A stretch of 64,000 bases of DNA from Rubripirellula tenax (GCF_007860125.1 NZ_SJPW01000007.1:248001-312000), one strand, 5' to 3'. Numbered from the stretch's first letter, positions 19,597 through 28,839 are shown. Numbers and translations: made by a program. Notes: generated by a model not told the origin, from the sequence alone.

Positions 19597-20340
19597 TTAG
19601 CGACGGAACGCCAGATTCAGTATCTGCCACGTCGAACGGATCGCTTCCCGGATCGTCAACTTGCTCTCGCCCTTGGTTCGGTCGGTGAAAGTGATCGGGA
19701 CTTCCGCCATCGCCGCATCCATCCGGTTCAACCGCACCAAAACTTCTTCAAGCACCGAGTACCCGTTGCTTCGCAGCGACGCCAGATCCATGCTGCCGAG
19801 CGACGAAACGCGGTAGCATCGCATCGAACCGCTACAATCTTTTACGGGCAGACGCAAACAGAGCGTTGCGAAGCGATTGACGATTCGACTCATCCACTTG
19901 CGATGGATCGGCCAGCCCACGATTTGTCCGCCGTCGATGTAGCGTGAGCCCACCACGACATCGACCGGTGGCTGCTGATCCGCGCGATCAAGCAACCGGG
20001 GCAAGTCGTCGGGGGAATGGCTGAGGTCGCCGTCTAAATTCAGAAAGAAGTCGTATTTCCCGTCCACTGCCGCTTGCATCGCTGTTCGGATCGCGCCGCC
20101 GAGGCCTCGTTCGTATCGGGTCAGCAACTTGACGTGCTTGTCCTGAGACGCCCATTGAGTCACCGCCTGCGACGTGCCATCGGACGAGTTGTCATCAACG
20201 ATGAGGACGTCAGCCTCGGGCAGCACCAGTCGCAGTCGCTCGATCATCGCCGTGATGTTGCCGACTTCGTTCAACGTGCAAACGCCAACCAGCACGCGGG
20301 GAAGAACGTTGGTTTCGATCGGCGCGGCTGCTTGGTTCAA
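19597..20340 (-). CDS. GT2 glycosyltransferase, dolichyl/polyprenyl-phosphate mannosyltransferase-like
   Basis: A 247-residue family 2 glycosyltransferase. The N-terminal sequence VLVGVCTLNEVGN, VLIVDDNSSDGT (nucleotide-sugar-binding Asp pair), LNLDGDLSHSPDDLP (DxD-like metal site) and VVGSRYIDGGQIVGWP identify the DPM1-like group, which transfers a sugar from an NDP-sugar to a polyprenyl phosphate. It has no C-terminal membrane domain. The start is TTG at 20340, because an in-frame TAG lies five codons upstream and no ATG precedes the nucleotide-binding strand. It follows a small coiled-coil gene. Confidence 0.88.
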   Translation of the reverse strand: MNQAAAPIETNVLPRVLVGVCTLNEVGNITAMIERLRLVLPEADVLIVDDNSSDGTSQAVTQWASQDKHVKLLTRYERGLGGAIRTAMQAAVDGKYDFFLNLDGDLSHSPDDLPRLLDRADQQPPVDVVVGSRYIDGGQIVGWPIHRKWMSRIVNRFATLCLRLPVKDCSGSMRCYRVSSLGSMDLASLRSNGYSVLEEVLVRLNRMDAAMAEVPITFTDRTKGESKLTIREAIRSTWQILNLAFRR

Positions 20341-20431
20341 TGCGTAAAACTAATCGAGTTGGGCAGTGTGAGTGACGAAGAAGCGACGCGTCGATTCTTT
20401 GTAAGGCAAAGCTTCGGGGAACCGGGCGAGC

Positions 20432-20465
20432 CAAACTTACCAGCGATCCCAAATTACCAGCGATC
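20432..20465. repeat. Short imperfect tandem duplication over a stop codon
   Basis: The 17-mer at 20432-20448 and the 16-mer at 20450-20465 differ by one inserted C (CAAACTTACCAGCGATC against CAAATTACCAGCGATC). The second copy contains the stop codon of the small coiled-coil gene and its last codons, so the gene end has been duplicated downstream. Confidence 0.7.
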
Positions 20466-20888
20466 TACCGGGCGATCAAAAATCTCTTTCATGAGAATCA
20501 TCTGCTGAACACCGCCGGGTCGCTGCATCGTTGAAATCAAGTCTTGAACCGTGTTTCCGGTAAACACTTTCTTCGCCTGAGCTTGGCGTGGCAACATTCC
20601 TCGGACCTGCCTCATTTTCGCGGCAGCCTCTTTTTCCATTCCCGCGGCGACACGTTTGGCTTCCTCGATTCGTTTCATTCGAACGGCGATCGAAGTGCCA
20701 TCATCGTCATCGTCCACGATTTCGGCCATCAGAATCTCTTCCTGCTGCTCGCTCGCGTTACGCTCGGTGCGACTGTCCGAATACTCCGGTGTTCGCCGTA
20801 CGTTACTTTCGCTTCGCGTTTGCTCGGCTGCCTTGGCTTGGCGGCGTTCGGCGGCGCGTCTTAGGAAGTCTTCGAGGTCGCCCGACAT
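20454..20888 (-). CDS. Small charged coiled-coil protein, unknown function
   Basis: A 144-residue hydrophilic protein, rich in Arg, Glu, Ala and Gln. Residues ~1-45 and ~60-105 are strongly helical or coiled-coil-like (RRAAERRQAKAAEQ; RMKRIEEAKRVAAGMEKEAA). There is an acidic patch IVDDDDDG and a conserved-looking tail (MILMKEIFDRPVDRW). No signal peptide or membrane segment is visible. It lies 48 bases downstream of floA on the same strand, so a membrane-microdomain partner is possible; that is inference from position only. Confidence 0.65.
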   Translation of the reverse strand: MSGDLEDFLRRAAERRQAKAAEQTRSESNVRRTPEYSDSRTERNASEQQEEILMAEIVDDDDDGTSIAVRMKRIEEAKRVAAGMEKEAAAKMRQVRGMLPRQAQAKKVFTGNTVQDLISTMQRPGGVQQMILMKEIFDRPVDRW

Positions 20889-20936
20889 GGATGATCCATT
20901 GGAGGAAAGGATGGAGTGTGAGGTCGAGGTCGTCGC

Positions 20937-22049
20937 CTAGGTCGAACTCGGCTCGCGAGCTTCCGCAGCCTCGGTTGCGCTCAGGGCCAACGATCGACGC
21001 ATCTCGGTATCGGCGTTCACGTTTTGCAGTTTGTAATAGTCCAGGACATTCAAATTGCCCGACCGAAACGCTTCGGCCATCGCGACCGGAACGGCGGCCT
21101 GGGCCAAAACGACCTGGGCTTTGCTTTGTTGAATCTTGGCCTGGTTCTCTTGCTCTTCGGCGACCGCGGCGGCTCGTCGGCCTTCGGCGCGTGCACGAGC
21201 GACTTGGGTGTCAGCCTCGGCTTGGTCGGCTTGCAGGCGAGCACCGATGTTGGCACCCACATCAATGTCGGCAATGTCAATCGAGACAATCTCGAACGCT
21301 GTTTGCGAGTCGAGGCGTTTGGCGAGCACGGCTTTGCTGATCACGTCCGGGTTTTCGAGAACGGCCTTGTGACTGGCGGCGCTGCCGATCGCGCTGACGA
21401 TGCCCTCGCCGACTCGCGCGATGATCGTTTCTTCGGTCGCACCACCGATCAATTGCTGCAAGTTGGCGCGAACGGTCACACGAGCCTTGACCTTCAATTG
21501 GATTCCGTCCTTGGCAACAGCGTCGAGCGATGGTTTCGACGAACCGCGTGGCGGGCAATCAATCACTTTCGGATAGACGCTCGTCTTCACGGCTTCCAAA
21601 ACATCGCGACCGGCCAAGTCGATCGCCGTTGCTTCGCGAAAGGTCAGCGAAATGGTCTTGGCTTTCTTGGCCGCGATCAGGGCACGGATGACCTGTTGAA
21701 CGTTGCCGCCGGCCAAGTAATGTGCCTCCAGCGCGCCGCTGGTCAATTCAGGATCCACGAGTCCCGCCTGCGTCGCCATGATCTTGCTGCGCACGATCGC
21801 CCGTGTGTTGACCTTACGAAAGGTCATCCCCAGCAGATCAAGAAACGAGATGTCGGCGCGAGTCAGTTGTGATTGAATCCACAACCCGAAATATCTCGCG
21901 AACACGAAAAAGAAGATCAGCAATAACCCGAACAGAATTGCCGCCACGACCAATCCGAACATGGTCGAGGTTTGCAACTTCTGCTGGGCCAGCAGTTCGA
22001 GAGGCAGGTTCAGTCGAAGCATATTACCGATCGCTAAGAAGTGGATCAT
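20937..22049 (-). CDS. floA: Flotillin-like protein FloA (SPFH/YqfA family)
   Basis: A 370-residue bacterial flotillin-like protein that scaffolds functional membrane microdomains. A single hydrophobic segment (about 28-52, [17 protein letters not shown]) is followed by the SPFH-like domain ([48 protein letters not shown]). Then comes a helical Ala/Glu/Gln-rich stretch ([29 protein letters not shown]). Length and motifs match Bacillus FloA. The ATG at 22049 is used; a TTG three bases earlier is an alternative. Confidence 0.93.
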   Translation of the reverse strand: MIHFLAIGNMLRLNLPLELLAQQKLQTSTMFGLVVAAILFGLLLIFFFVFARYFGLWIQSQLTRADISFLDLLGMTFRKVNTRAIVRSKIMATQAGLVDPELTSGALEAHYLAGGNVQQVIRALIAAKKAKTISLTFREATAIDLAGRDVLEAVKTSVYPKVIDCPPRGSSKPSLDAVAKDGIQLKVKARVTVRANLQQLIGGATEETIIARVGEGIVSAIGSAASHKAVLENPDVISKAVLAKRLDSQTAFEIVSIDIADIDVGANIGARLQADQAEADTQVARARAEGRRAAAVAEEQENQAKIQQSKAQVVLAQAAVPVAMAEAFRSGNLNVLDYYKLQNVNADTEMRRSLALSATEAAEAREPSST

Positions 22050-22270
22050 CAAGAAAGCTAGACAACCCCATCAATTTCACGGCGGACCACTTCAATGTCA
22101 ACCAGAGCAACGGTTTACGCGACTCGTGGCGACGGAACCTCGCCTACGTTTGCATCGCTAAAGGAATGCGAAAGCGAATATCGGGCGTAAACGGGCGACT
22201 TTTCGTCGATCGAGCTGCTTTGCGGATTAAACGGCCCGACCGTTCCAGACGCCTCCAAGGTTGACGCCGC

Positions 22271-23365
22271 TTAGGTATCGCGGAGCGTCTTGGTGCTGGC
22301 GTTTCGAATTTGTTCCAATCCGACGGGGCCACGCTGGCGTGCTTTTCGTGGCATGGGGAGCCAATTGTTGGCAAAGTACCATTCGGCTGTTTGTCGAATC
22401 CGCGTCGCCATCGGCATTGCCTGTGCAAAACCAGTGTCTCCCATCAAGTTCGCGGCGCTACACGTCCACGAACCTGCGGTTGCTTCGCGGGCTTTGTCCC
22501 AATTCAGGATGTTTGGTCGTCGGCGGATGCGGCCAGCCAAGTCGCTGATCCCGGCGATGCCCCACACAACGGCCTTGGGCATGTGTGCGACAATTGCATT
22601 GTCACGACCGACCGCGCGTCCGATCATGCGACCAAGTTCGCCATAGGTGACCACTTCATCGGCGGCCGCAAAGTAGACGCCTGCCGAAGCGTCGTTGCCG
22701 TGAGAGCCCATCCGCTTGCCCTTTTCGGCGACCAAGGTGAGCGCACGCACCAAGTCCATGACGTCGATCATCGATACTTCGGTGTCCGCAAGGCCGGGCG
22801 AAAAATGAAGGCCCGTTCTGGCGATGCTTTGAAACATCGCGAATCCGTCGGCATCACCTTCGCCCATCACGATTGGCGGGCGTACGATGGTGGTCGGCAC
22901 GTGACCGGCGTAACGGCGTGCGATAATTTCGCCGGCAAGCTTGGTGATCCCGTAGGTCGATACCGGGTGCGGGATATCCGACTCTGTCAACGGACGGCCC
23001 AACCGTGATGGTCCTGCGGCAGCCAACGAGGAAACCAAAACCAGCGTCGTGTTGCCGCCTCGATCGCCGCACGCGCGAGCCACATTGTCAACGCCGCTCT
23101 GATTTACATCTAGAAACGTCGATCGGCGAAACGCTTTCGTGACGGCAGCAAGATGGTAAACGACATCAACGTCATGGACGGCCTTGGACACAGAGTCAAA
23201 ATCGGTCACGTCACCAGTAACGAAGTCCACCTTTGCCGAATCGACCACGCGTCGATTGGACGTTGAACGCACCAAGCAGGTGACGCGATCGCCACGGTCG
23301 ACCAAGTGCTTGACCAATTGTCGACCGATGAACCCCGTCGATCCGGTTACCAATGCATGAGTCAT
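22271..23365 (-). CDS. NAD-dependent epimerase/dehydratase, extended SDR
   Basis: A 364-residue extended short-chain dehydrogenase of the dihydroflavonol-reductase / 3-beta-hydroxysteroid-dehydrogenase-like group. The N-terminal TGSTGFIGRQLVKHL is the GxxGxxG nucleotide-binding motif. Then come VVYHLAAVTKAF, VSSLAAAGPSR (catalytic Ser region), YGITKLAGE (catalytic YxxxK) and RPPIVMGEGD. Substrate unresolved: hopanoid-related HpnA and sugar-nucleotide enzymes share this outline. The ATG at 23365 faces a 428-base divergent region upstream of the stress-protein gene. Confidence 0.87.
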   Translation of the reverse strand: MTHALVTGSTGFIGRQLVKHLVDRGDRVTCLVRSTSNRRVVDSAKVDFVTGDVTDFDSVSKAVHDVDVVYHLAAVTKAFRRSTFLDVNQSGVDNVARACGDRGGNTTLVLVSSLAAAGPSRLGRPLTESDIPHPVSTYGITKLAGEIIARRYAGHVPTTIVRPPIVMGEGDADGFAMFQSIARTGLHFSPGLADTEVSMIDVMDLVRALTLVAEKGKRMGSHGNDASAGVYFAAADEVVTYGELGRMIGRAVGRDNAIVAHMPKAVVWGIAGISDLAGRIRRRPNILNWDKAREATAGSWTCSAANLMGDTGFAQAMPMATRIRQTAEWYFANNWLPMPRKARQRGPVGLEQIRNASTKTLRDT

Positions 23366-23793
23366 GATGCCAGTCCTCGCTGTTCAAATTTTGGTCGACG
23401 CGGCTATCGCGTCAAACCCAATTGCCAATTCTGTTTATTCGATCGTGCGACTTCCCTCGGCATCGCACCTGCTTGAATCATCGGATCCGAGTGGGATCGG
23501 ATTGAATCGTTCAACCCATCTGCGGATGATTCAAGTCGCGCCTCGCCTGCCATCCATCGTGATCACGACAACTGCAACTTCAATGCTTATCATTCCGATG
23601 AACGAACGATCACATGACCGCGAAACAACGGTGCAATCGAATCCTGGTGGGGTTTAGGGGGGGCTTCGCAGGCGAGGTTCACCGGAAACTTGCCGGCAAG
23701 AGCTTTTTTTCAGGATATTCCGCTCGAGCTTGGTATAACAAGTGCAACGATTTTGTCGTGCTATCAACGCACACTTTGATCGAAGGACAACCC
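23366..23793. other. Divergent intergenic region, 428 bp
   Basis: Between the SDR gene (minus) and the universal stress protein gene (plus). It holds a 12-base palindrome CTTGCCGGCAAG at 23689-23700 followed by AGC and seven Ts, and a GG-N10-GC element at 23731-23746, annotated separately. No convincing ORF or known RNA gene is seen; the in-frame extension from 23614 is not family-like. Confidence 0.5.
23731..23746 (+). promoter_or_regulatory. Candidate sigma-54 (-24/-12) promoter upstream of the universal stress protein
   Basis: TGGTATAACAAGTGCA has GG and GC separated by exactly 10 bases, preceded by T and followed by A as in the sigma-54 consensus (TGGCAC-N5-TTGCW). The mismatches are mainly in the inner bases. 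Expected transcription start is near 23757, about 37 bases before the ATG at 23794. A sigma-54 activator gene lies 13 kb downstream at 36936. Confidence 0.4.
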
Positions 23794-24705
23794 ATGAAAG
23801 TTTTGTTAGCCACCGATGGCTCCGAGAACGCGATTGAAGCGGCGATGTTCTTGAAGCATCTCGCAAGGAAAGAAACATTCGACGTTTGTGTTTACACGGT
23901 CTCGTTTGTGCCACAGCATCCGCACAACAGCGCCTTCGAGCCTTGGTACCCGCAGTGGCTGGAACAGGAACGCGATCGTGTGACCATTTTTCAAAACCGA
24001 ATCAAGACGATCCTGGGTGACTCGTGCCGGAGCATTTCGGTCGGTCATGGATTCGGTGCGCCGATCCCCGAGCTTCTTGATGAAGCCAAACGCACGCAAG
24101 CGGACCTTGTTGTGGTCGGGGCGAAAGGGCATACGACGCTGCATCGACTTCTGCTAGGAAGCACGTCGGACAGCATCGCCACCCATGCCGAGTGTTCCGT
24201 GCTGGTCGTTCGCGGCCGAGTCGATTCCGAAGGCAAGCCCTTTTCGGTGATCGGCAATCCACCCAAGATTCTTTTTGCATACGACGGATCCAAGGGGTCT
24301 CGAGAGGCCATCGACGAGCAGTTATCGTTGAATTGGAGCCCTGCGACCCAAGTTAACGTGATCAGTGTGGCAACCGCGGCCTATGCGTTTTTTGACGACA
24401 CGTTCGCAGCCATGGCCGCGCAATTCGAAGCCGAACAAGCTGAACAAACTCGGCTAGAAGCGGAACACATCAGCGGTGAAATCGCAGCAAAGTTCCCCTC
24501 AACGACAGTCGAAGTCCCGCGTGCAAACCACATCGGTGACGCCATCGTTTCGGCAGCCGAAGCAAACGTGAACGACTTGATCGTGATCGGTGATTCCGGT
24601 CACACGCTGATCGGCGACCTGCTGCTGGGCAGCACGTCGAAATACGTGCTGCGTCACGCGCCCTGCAGCGTTTGGATCTCGCGACATCATCGTCGCGAAA
24701 AATAA
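23794..24705 (+). CDS. Tandem universal stress protein
   Basis: A 303-residue protein made of two UspA domains (about 1-145 and 155-300). Each carries the ATP-binding loop G-x2-G-x9-GS: GAKGHTTLHRLLLGSTS and GDSGHTLIGDLLLGSTS. Such tandem Usp proteins are commonly induced by low oxygen or growth arrest. The ATG at 23794 is chosen because GAAGGA lies 8-12 bases upstream and MKVLLATDGSENAIE is a canonical Usp start. It precedes the DHOD-like gene and the cbb3 operon on the same strand, which fits a hypoxia group. Confidence 0.92.
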   Translation: MKVLLATDGSENAIEAAMFLKHLARKETFDVCVYTVSFVPQHPHNSAFEPWYPQWLEQERDRVTIFQNRIKTILGDSCRSISVGHGFGAPIPELLDEAKRTQADLVVVGAKGHTTLHRLLLGSTSDSIATHAECSVLVVRGRVDSEGKPFSVIGNPPKILFAYDGSKGSREAIDEQLSLNWSPATQVNVISVATAAYAFFDDTFAAMAAQFEAEQAEQTRLEAEHISGEIAAKFPSTTVEVPRANHIGDAIVSAAEANVNDLIVIGDSGHTLIGDLLLGSTSKYVLRHAPCSVWISRHHRREK

Positions 24706-24799
24706 GTAGCATCACACCTTGAGAGTGCCCCGAATGTGAAATCTTTTCTAAGCGGCTGAATTAAGTCGCTGTTACCATCTTTTCTCGAGGGAGATTGCT

Positions 24800-25867
24800 G
24801 TGAGCATTGATTTGACCACCCGGTACGGGAGCCTGACGCTCAGGTCGCCGATTGTTGTTGGTGCCTGTCCGATGAGTGTCGACGAACAAACTCGTATTGC
24901 GATCGAATCTTCAGGAGCGGGCGCGATCGTTTTGCCATCGCTGTTTGAGGAACAAATCAGCCTTTGGAATCAATCGCGAGGCAAGTCGCTTTCCGATCAA
25001 GAGCAGCAACGGGTCACGCAGTGCAATGCATTAGCCGAAGCGACGTACTGTGGAAATGCCGAGACGTACCTGTCGATTGTCAACCGCGCCAGCGAGCAGA
25101 TGCACATTCCCGTCATTGCCAGCTTGAACGGCGAGAGCGAGGGAAACTGGCTCGATTTTGCCGGCGAAGTCGAAGAGGCCGGTGCGGCGGCAATCGAGTT
25201 GGCGGTCCACCATTCCGATGCCCTGCATCAATCAGGGCCGCGCCAGATCGAAGAGTCGTTGGTACGGTTGGTGACCAACATCAATCAAGCGATCTCGATT
25301 CCTTTGTACTTGAAACTGGAACGAGACTACACCAGCTTGGGCCATCTGTCGCGACAATTGAGTTCCGGCTGTCAGGGTTTGGTGATGTACGGTCGAAAAC
25401 CAAACGTCGAAATCTGCCTGGACTCGCTGTCGGTGCGGACGCATTGGGGTCTGACCGAACCGGGCAGCATCAATCAATCGCTCGGGGAGATCATGCGAGT
25501 TCATTCGTCTTGCCCAACGATGTCGCTGGCCGCGTGCGGCGGAATCAGCAGCAGCGAGGACGTGATCCGGTCCCTTTTGGCGGGCGCCGACGTCGCGATG
25601 GTGACGTCCGCGATCTATCGGCACGGACCCGATGTGATTCGCACGATGAACGATGGCCTGATGGAGTACATGAATCAGCACCAGCTGACGTCCATTGTAG
25701 AACTGCAAGAGCAGCGGCCGCTCGAATTCGACCAAGGTGCCCAGCGAAATGCCTATGCGAAAGCGCTGTCATCGCGAATCGATCCACCCGCCGACAGCAA
25801 CTCGAATTTTCATGGTGACCGATACGGGCACCTGGACCGAAGATCGGCAGAACAGGCTGGCCACTGA
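24800..25867 (+). CDS. Dihydroorotate dehydrogenase-like flavoprotein
   Basis: A 355-residue TIM-barrel FMN protein related to class 1 dihydroorotate dehydrogenase. It begins with the family start (IDLTTRYGSLTLRSPIVVGACPMS) and has VIASLNGESEGNWLDFA and LAACGGISSSEDVIRSLLAGADVAMVTSAIYRHGPDVI, the phosphate-binding end of the barrel. Proteins of this subgroup usually sit beside redox genes rather than pyr genes, so a role in pyrimidine synthesis is not implied. GTG start at 24800 with a good ribosome-binding site (GAGGGAG at 24787-24793). Confidence 0.85.
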   Translation: MSIDLTTRYGSLTLRSPIVVGACPMSVDEQTRIAIESSGAGAIVLPSLFEEQISLWNQSRGKSLSDQEQQRVTQCNALAEATYCGNAETYLSIVNRASEQMHIPVIASLNGESEGNWLDFAGEVEEAGAAAIELAVHHSDALHQSGPRQIEESLVRLVTNINQAISIPLYLKLERDYTSLGHLSRQLSSGCQGLVMYGRKPNVEICLDSLSVRTHWGLTEPGSINQSLGEIMRVHSSCPTMSLAACGGISSSEDVIRSLLAGADVAMVTSAIYRHGPDVIRTMNDGLMEYMNQHQLTSIVELQEQRPLEFDQGAQRNAYAKALSSRIDPPADSNSNFHGDRYGHLDRRSAEQAGH

Positions 25868-26233
25868 TCGGTGCGCCGACGAACACCGTGAAGGAAGTTC
25901 AAGCCATTGGCGGTGGATCGACGGCGACGCTTGGCAAGTATTCACGCTCACTTCAATGTGTGCTGAATCGATGTCCGCACAACACCGGGCGCGCATGAAC
26001 GCACACTCGGCAGTCTAAAGCGTGCGATTCGAGCGCGCTCGATTTTCGGGTTTATCGCGACTCGGGCTCAAAACCAAGTAAAACCAGCTCGAAAGTGTGG
26101 CGTTCCGACGCATTCACACTAGCGTTGCCGAATTGGGGCTCCAATGGCACCGCACTTGTTATCAAATGCATATGAAGCCATCTCAGTCGGTTGAGACGGC
26201 ACGGAAATCCGCCGACGCAAACAAACGCTCTCC
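25868..26233. other. Intergenic region upstream of the cbb3 operon, 366 bp
   Basis: No convincing gene. An open frame from 25737 to 26018 is not protein-like. No FNR-type TTGAT-N4-ATCAA site was found by eye. A candidate -24/-12 element at 26145-26160 is listed separately. Confidence 0.5.
26145..26160 (+). promoter_or_regulatory. Candidate sigma-54 (-24/-12) promoter of the cco operon
   Basis: TGGCACCGCACTTGTT matches the sigma-54 consensus TGGCACG-N4-TTGCW at TGGCAC and TTG with correct spacing. The -12 GC is GT, which weakens the call. Predicted start is near 26171, giving about 60 bases of leader before the ATG at 26234. The linked NtrC-type activator (36936-38429) makes sigma-54 control plausible. 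Confidence 0.4.
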
Positions 26234-28606
26234 ATGGCCACTGTTACCGATTCTGATTCACACGAATCGCCTTCACGTTCCACCAGCGATGCCCAACTCG
26301 AACACTTTAGCTACGACGACAGCATCGTCCGCATGTTCGTCACTGCCACGATCCTCTGGGGTTTGGTTGCAACCTTAGCGGGATTGATTGTCGCAATCAT
26401 TTTGGTGTTGCCATGGTTGACCGGCGGGTTGCCCTGGTTTTCGTTCGGACGACTGCGACCGCTTCACACCAATGCGGCCATCTTCGCATTTGCGGGCAAC
26501 GGTATCTTCGCGGCGATCTATTACAGCACCCAGCGATTGTGCAAGGCGCGAATGTGGAGCGACGCACTTAGCCGCATCCATTTCTGGGGCTGGCAAGCCA
26601 TCATCGTTTCGGCCGCCATCACGTTGCCGCTGGGGATCACCCAGAGCCGTGAGTACGCCGAATTGGAGTGGCCAATCGATTTGGCCATCGCCGTGATCTG
26701 GTTGTTCGTGTTCGGCGGCAATTTCTTGATGACGTTGATCCACCGTCGCGAACGCCACATGTATGTCGCGATTTGGTTTTACATCGCGACGATCGTGACG
26801 GTCGCGCTGCTTCATGTATTCAATAACTTGGTCGTGCCGGCCGGATGGTTCAAAGGCTATAGCGTCTACGCCGGTGTCCAAGACGCATTCATGCAGTGGT
26901 GGTACGGGCACAATGCGGTGGCCTTCTTTTTGACGACGCCGTTCTTGGGATTGATGTATTATTTCCTGCCCAAAGCTGCCGAACGTCCGGTATTCAGCTA
27001 CCGGCTGAGCATCATTCACTTCTGGTCACTCGTATTCATCTATATCTGGGCCGGTCCTCACCACCTGCACTACACCGCGCTTCCCGAATGGGCCAGCACG
27101 CTGGGCATGTTGTTCAGCTTGATGCTTTGGATGCCATCGTGGGGTGGGATGATCAACGGCCTGCTGACGCTTCGCGGCGCCTGGCACAAAGTCGCCGTTG
27201 ATCCGGTGCTGAAGTTCTTTGTCGTCGGCATCACATTCTACGGCATGAGCACCTTCGAAGGTCCGATGCTGTCGATCAAGGCGATCAACGCGCTCAGCCA
27301 CTACACCGACTGGACCATCGCCCATGTTCACTCGGGTGCGTTGGGTTGGAACGGGTTCATGATTTTCGGCATGCTGTATTGGCTGATGCCGCGACTCTAC
27401 CAAACCAAAATGTGGAGCCAGAAGCTGATCAGCTTGCACTTTTGGACGGGCACGCTGGGGATTCTTCTTTACATCATTCCGATCTATGCCGCGGGCCTGA
27501 TGCAAGGTTTGATGTGGCGAGCCATGGACGATACCGGTCACTTAGCCTATCCAGATTTCATCGAAACGATCCAATCGGTTGTACCACTCTGGTGGCTTCG
27601 TATCGGCGGCGGATTGTTGTACGTCAGCGGCGTGGTGATGCTATGCATCAACACGATCATGACGTGGAGCAACCGACCGGCCACGTACGAAGTGCCCGTT
27701 TACTCGGCGCCCCGCTTGACGAAAGCGTACGAAGACGAAGTCAGCAAAACCGATCCGCTCAAGGACGTGCCGATGTTGGAACTCGGCAAGAAAGTGGACG
27801 CCCTGGGTCGAATGGGCTGGCACCGCCGCTGGGAACGATTGCCGGTCAAGTTCACGGTCTTGGTGACGATCGCGGTTCTGGTGGCGACGTTGTTCGAATT
27901 GGTACCGACGTTCCTGATTCGTTCGAACGTTCCAACGATCGCAACGGTAAAGCCGTACACTCCGCTGGAACTCGCCGGCCGACACATTTTCGTTTCTGAG
28001 GGCTGTTACAACTGCCACTCGCAAATGATTCGGCCGATCGTTTCGGAAACCAAGCGGTATGGCGAGTACAGCAAACCGGGCGAGTTCATTTACGATCGCC
28101 CGTTCCAATGGGGAAGCCGTCGAATCGGACCGGACTTGGCGCGTGAAGGCGGCAAGCAAAGCAGTTTTTGGCATTGGACTCACTTCGAGAATCCAGAACT
28201 TGTGTCGCCCGGATCGGTCATGCCCAGTTACGAGCACTTGTTGACCCAAGACTTGAAGTTTGACGCCATCAAACCGCATGTCGTTGCCGCCCGTTATCTC
28301 GGTGCGCCGTACACGGACGACGACGTTGAAAACTGTGAATCCATTTCGCGGCGGCAAGCCGAATTTGTCGCGGCGGAAATCGTTGGACAAGGCGGTCCGG
28401 CGGCGATGCACGAAAAGCAAGCGACGGCGCTGATCGCATACCTGCAACGCATCGGCACCGACTTGTTCCGTACCGATCCACCGCCCGCCGACGCAAAACC
28501 GGCGGACGATGGGGCACCTGCGGATGAATTGCAAACGGGCGACGAATCAGCAACCGTCGACGAATCGGGTGCGGCCGAAGAGGAAGCTCAGGTTGCCGCC
28601 GAATAG
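26234..28606 (+). CDS. ccoNO: cbb3-type cytochrome c oxidase, fused subunits I and II (CcoN-CcoO)
   Basis: A 790-residue fusion. Residues ~25-480 are CcoN: about 12 membrane helices, the CuB ligands His226 (WYGHN) and His276/His277 (YIWAGPHH, with Tyr270 at the cross-linked position), and His364/His366 (HVHSG) for haem b3 and b. Residues ~540-760 are CcoO, with the haem c site CYNCH at 591-595 and the QMIRP motif. The high-affinity oxidase reduces oxygen to water and pumps protons under micro-oxic conditions. The last ~50 residues are an acidic Ala/Asp/Glu tail. First gene of the cco operon. Confidence 0.95.
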   Translation: MATVTDSDSHESPSRSTSDAQLEHFSYDDSIVRMFVTATILWGLVATLAGLIVAIILVLPWLTGGLPWFSFGRLRPLHTNAAIFAFAGNGIFAAIYYSTQRLCKARMWSDALSRIHFWGWQAIIVSAAITLPLGITQSREYAELEWPIDLAIAVIWLFVFGGNFLMTLIHRRERHMYVAIWFYIATIVTVALLHVFNNLVVPAGWFKGYSVYAGVQDAFMQWWYGHNAVAFFLTTPFLGLMYYFLPKAAERPVFSYRLSIIHFWSLVFIYIWAGPHHLHYTALPEWASTLGMLFSLMLWMPSWGGMINGLLTLRGAWHKVAVDPVLKFFVVGITFYGMSTFEGPMLSIKAINALSHYTDWTIAHVHSGALGWNGFMIFGMLYWLMPRLYQTKMWSQKLISLHFWTGTLGILLYIIPIYAAGLMQGLMWRAMDDTGHLAYPDFIETIQSVVPLWWLRIGGGLLYVSGVVMLCINTIMTWSNRPATYEVPVYSAPRLTKAYEDEVSKTDPLKDVPMLELGKKVDALGRMGWHRRWERLPVKFTVLVTIAVLVATLFELVPTFLIRSNVPTIATVKPYTPLELAGRHIFVSEGCYNCHSQMIRPIVSETKRYGEYSKPGEFIYDRPFQWGSRRIGPDLAREGGKQSSFWHWTHFENPELVSPGSVMPSYEHLLTQDLKFDAIKPHVVAARYLGAPYTDDDVENCESISRRQAEFVAAEIVGQGGPAAMHEKQATALIAYLQRIGTDLFRTDPPPADAKPADDGAPADELQTGDESATVDESGAAEEEAQVAAE

Positions 28607-28659
28607 CGAACGCGGTTCATCACCATATTCATTTTTTCAAACTCACAACGAACCATTTC

Positions 28660-28839
28660 ATGATCAAAGACCTAGTGTGCGCCTTGGACTTTTCGGCCTA
28701 TGCCGAAGTGGCGCTGGGGCTGTTTGTGGCCGCCTTTGCCGTCATCTTTTACGGCGCGATGAAACTCAGCAGCAATGCATCGGCCCGTTTCGCATCGATC
28801 CCGCTTTCCGACGATGTAGAGGACCCTCGCGATGAGTAG
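28660..28839 (+). CDS. ccoQ: CcoQ-like small cbb3 oxidase subunit
   Basis: A 59-residue single-span protein (MIKDLVCALDFSAYAEVALG, then LFVAAFAVIFYGAMKL, then a short acidic tail ending DPRDE). Size, topology and position between ccoNO and ccoP match CcoQ/FixQ, which stabilises the oxidase. It overlaps the start of ccoP by eight bases (stop TAG at 28837-28839, ccoP ATG at 28832), so translation is probably coupled. Sequence similarity within the CcoQ family is low, so the call rests mainly on context. Confidence 0.8.
   Translation: MIKDLVCALDFSAYAEVALGLFVAAFAVIFYGAMKLSSNASARFASIPLSDDVEDPRDE

Noticed and set aside
24800-25867. pyrD of pyrimidine synthesis
   Set aside because: Sequence belongs to the DHOD-like subgroup, and the neighbours are stress and oxidase genes, not pyr genes.
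25868-26233. FNR/Anr box upstream of ccoNO
   Set aside because: No TTGAT-N4-ATCAA dyad found; TTGTTATCAAAT near 26156 has only one half.
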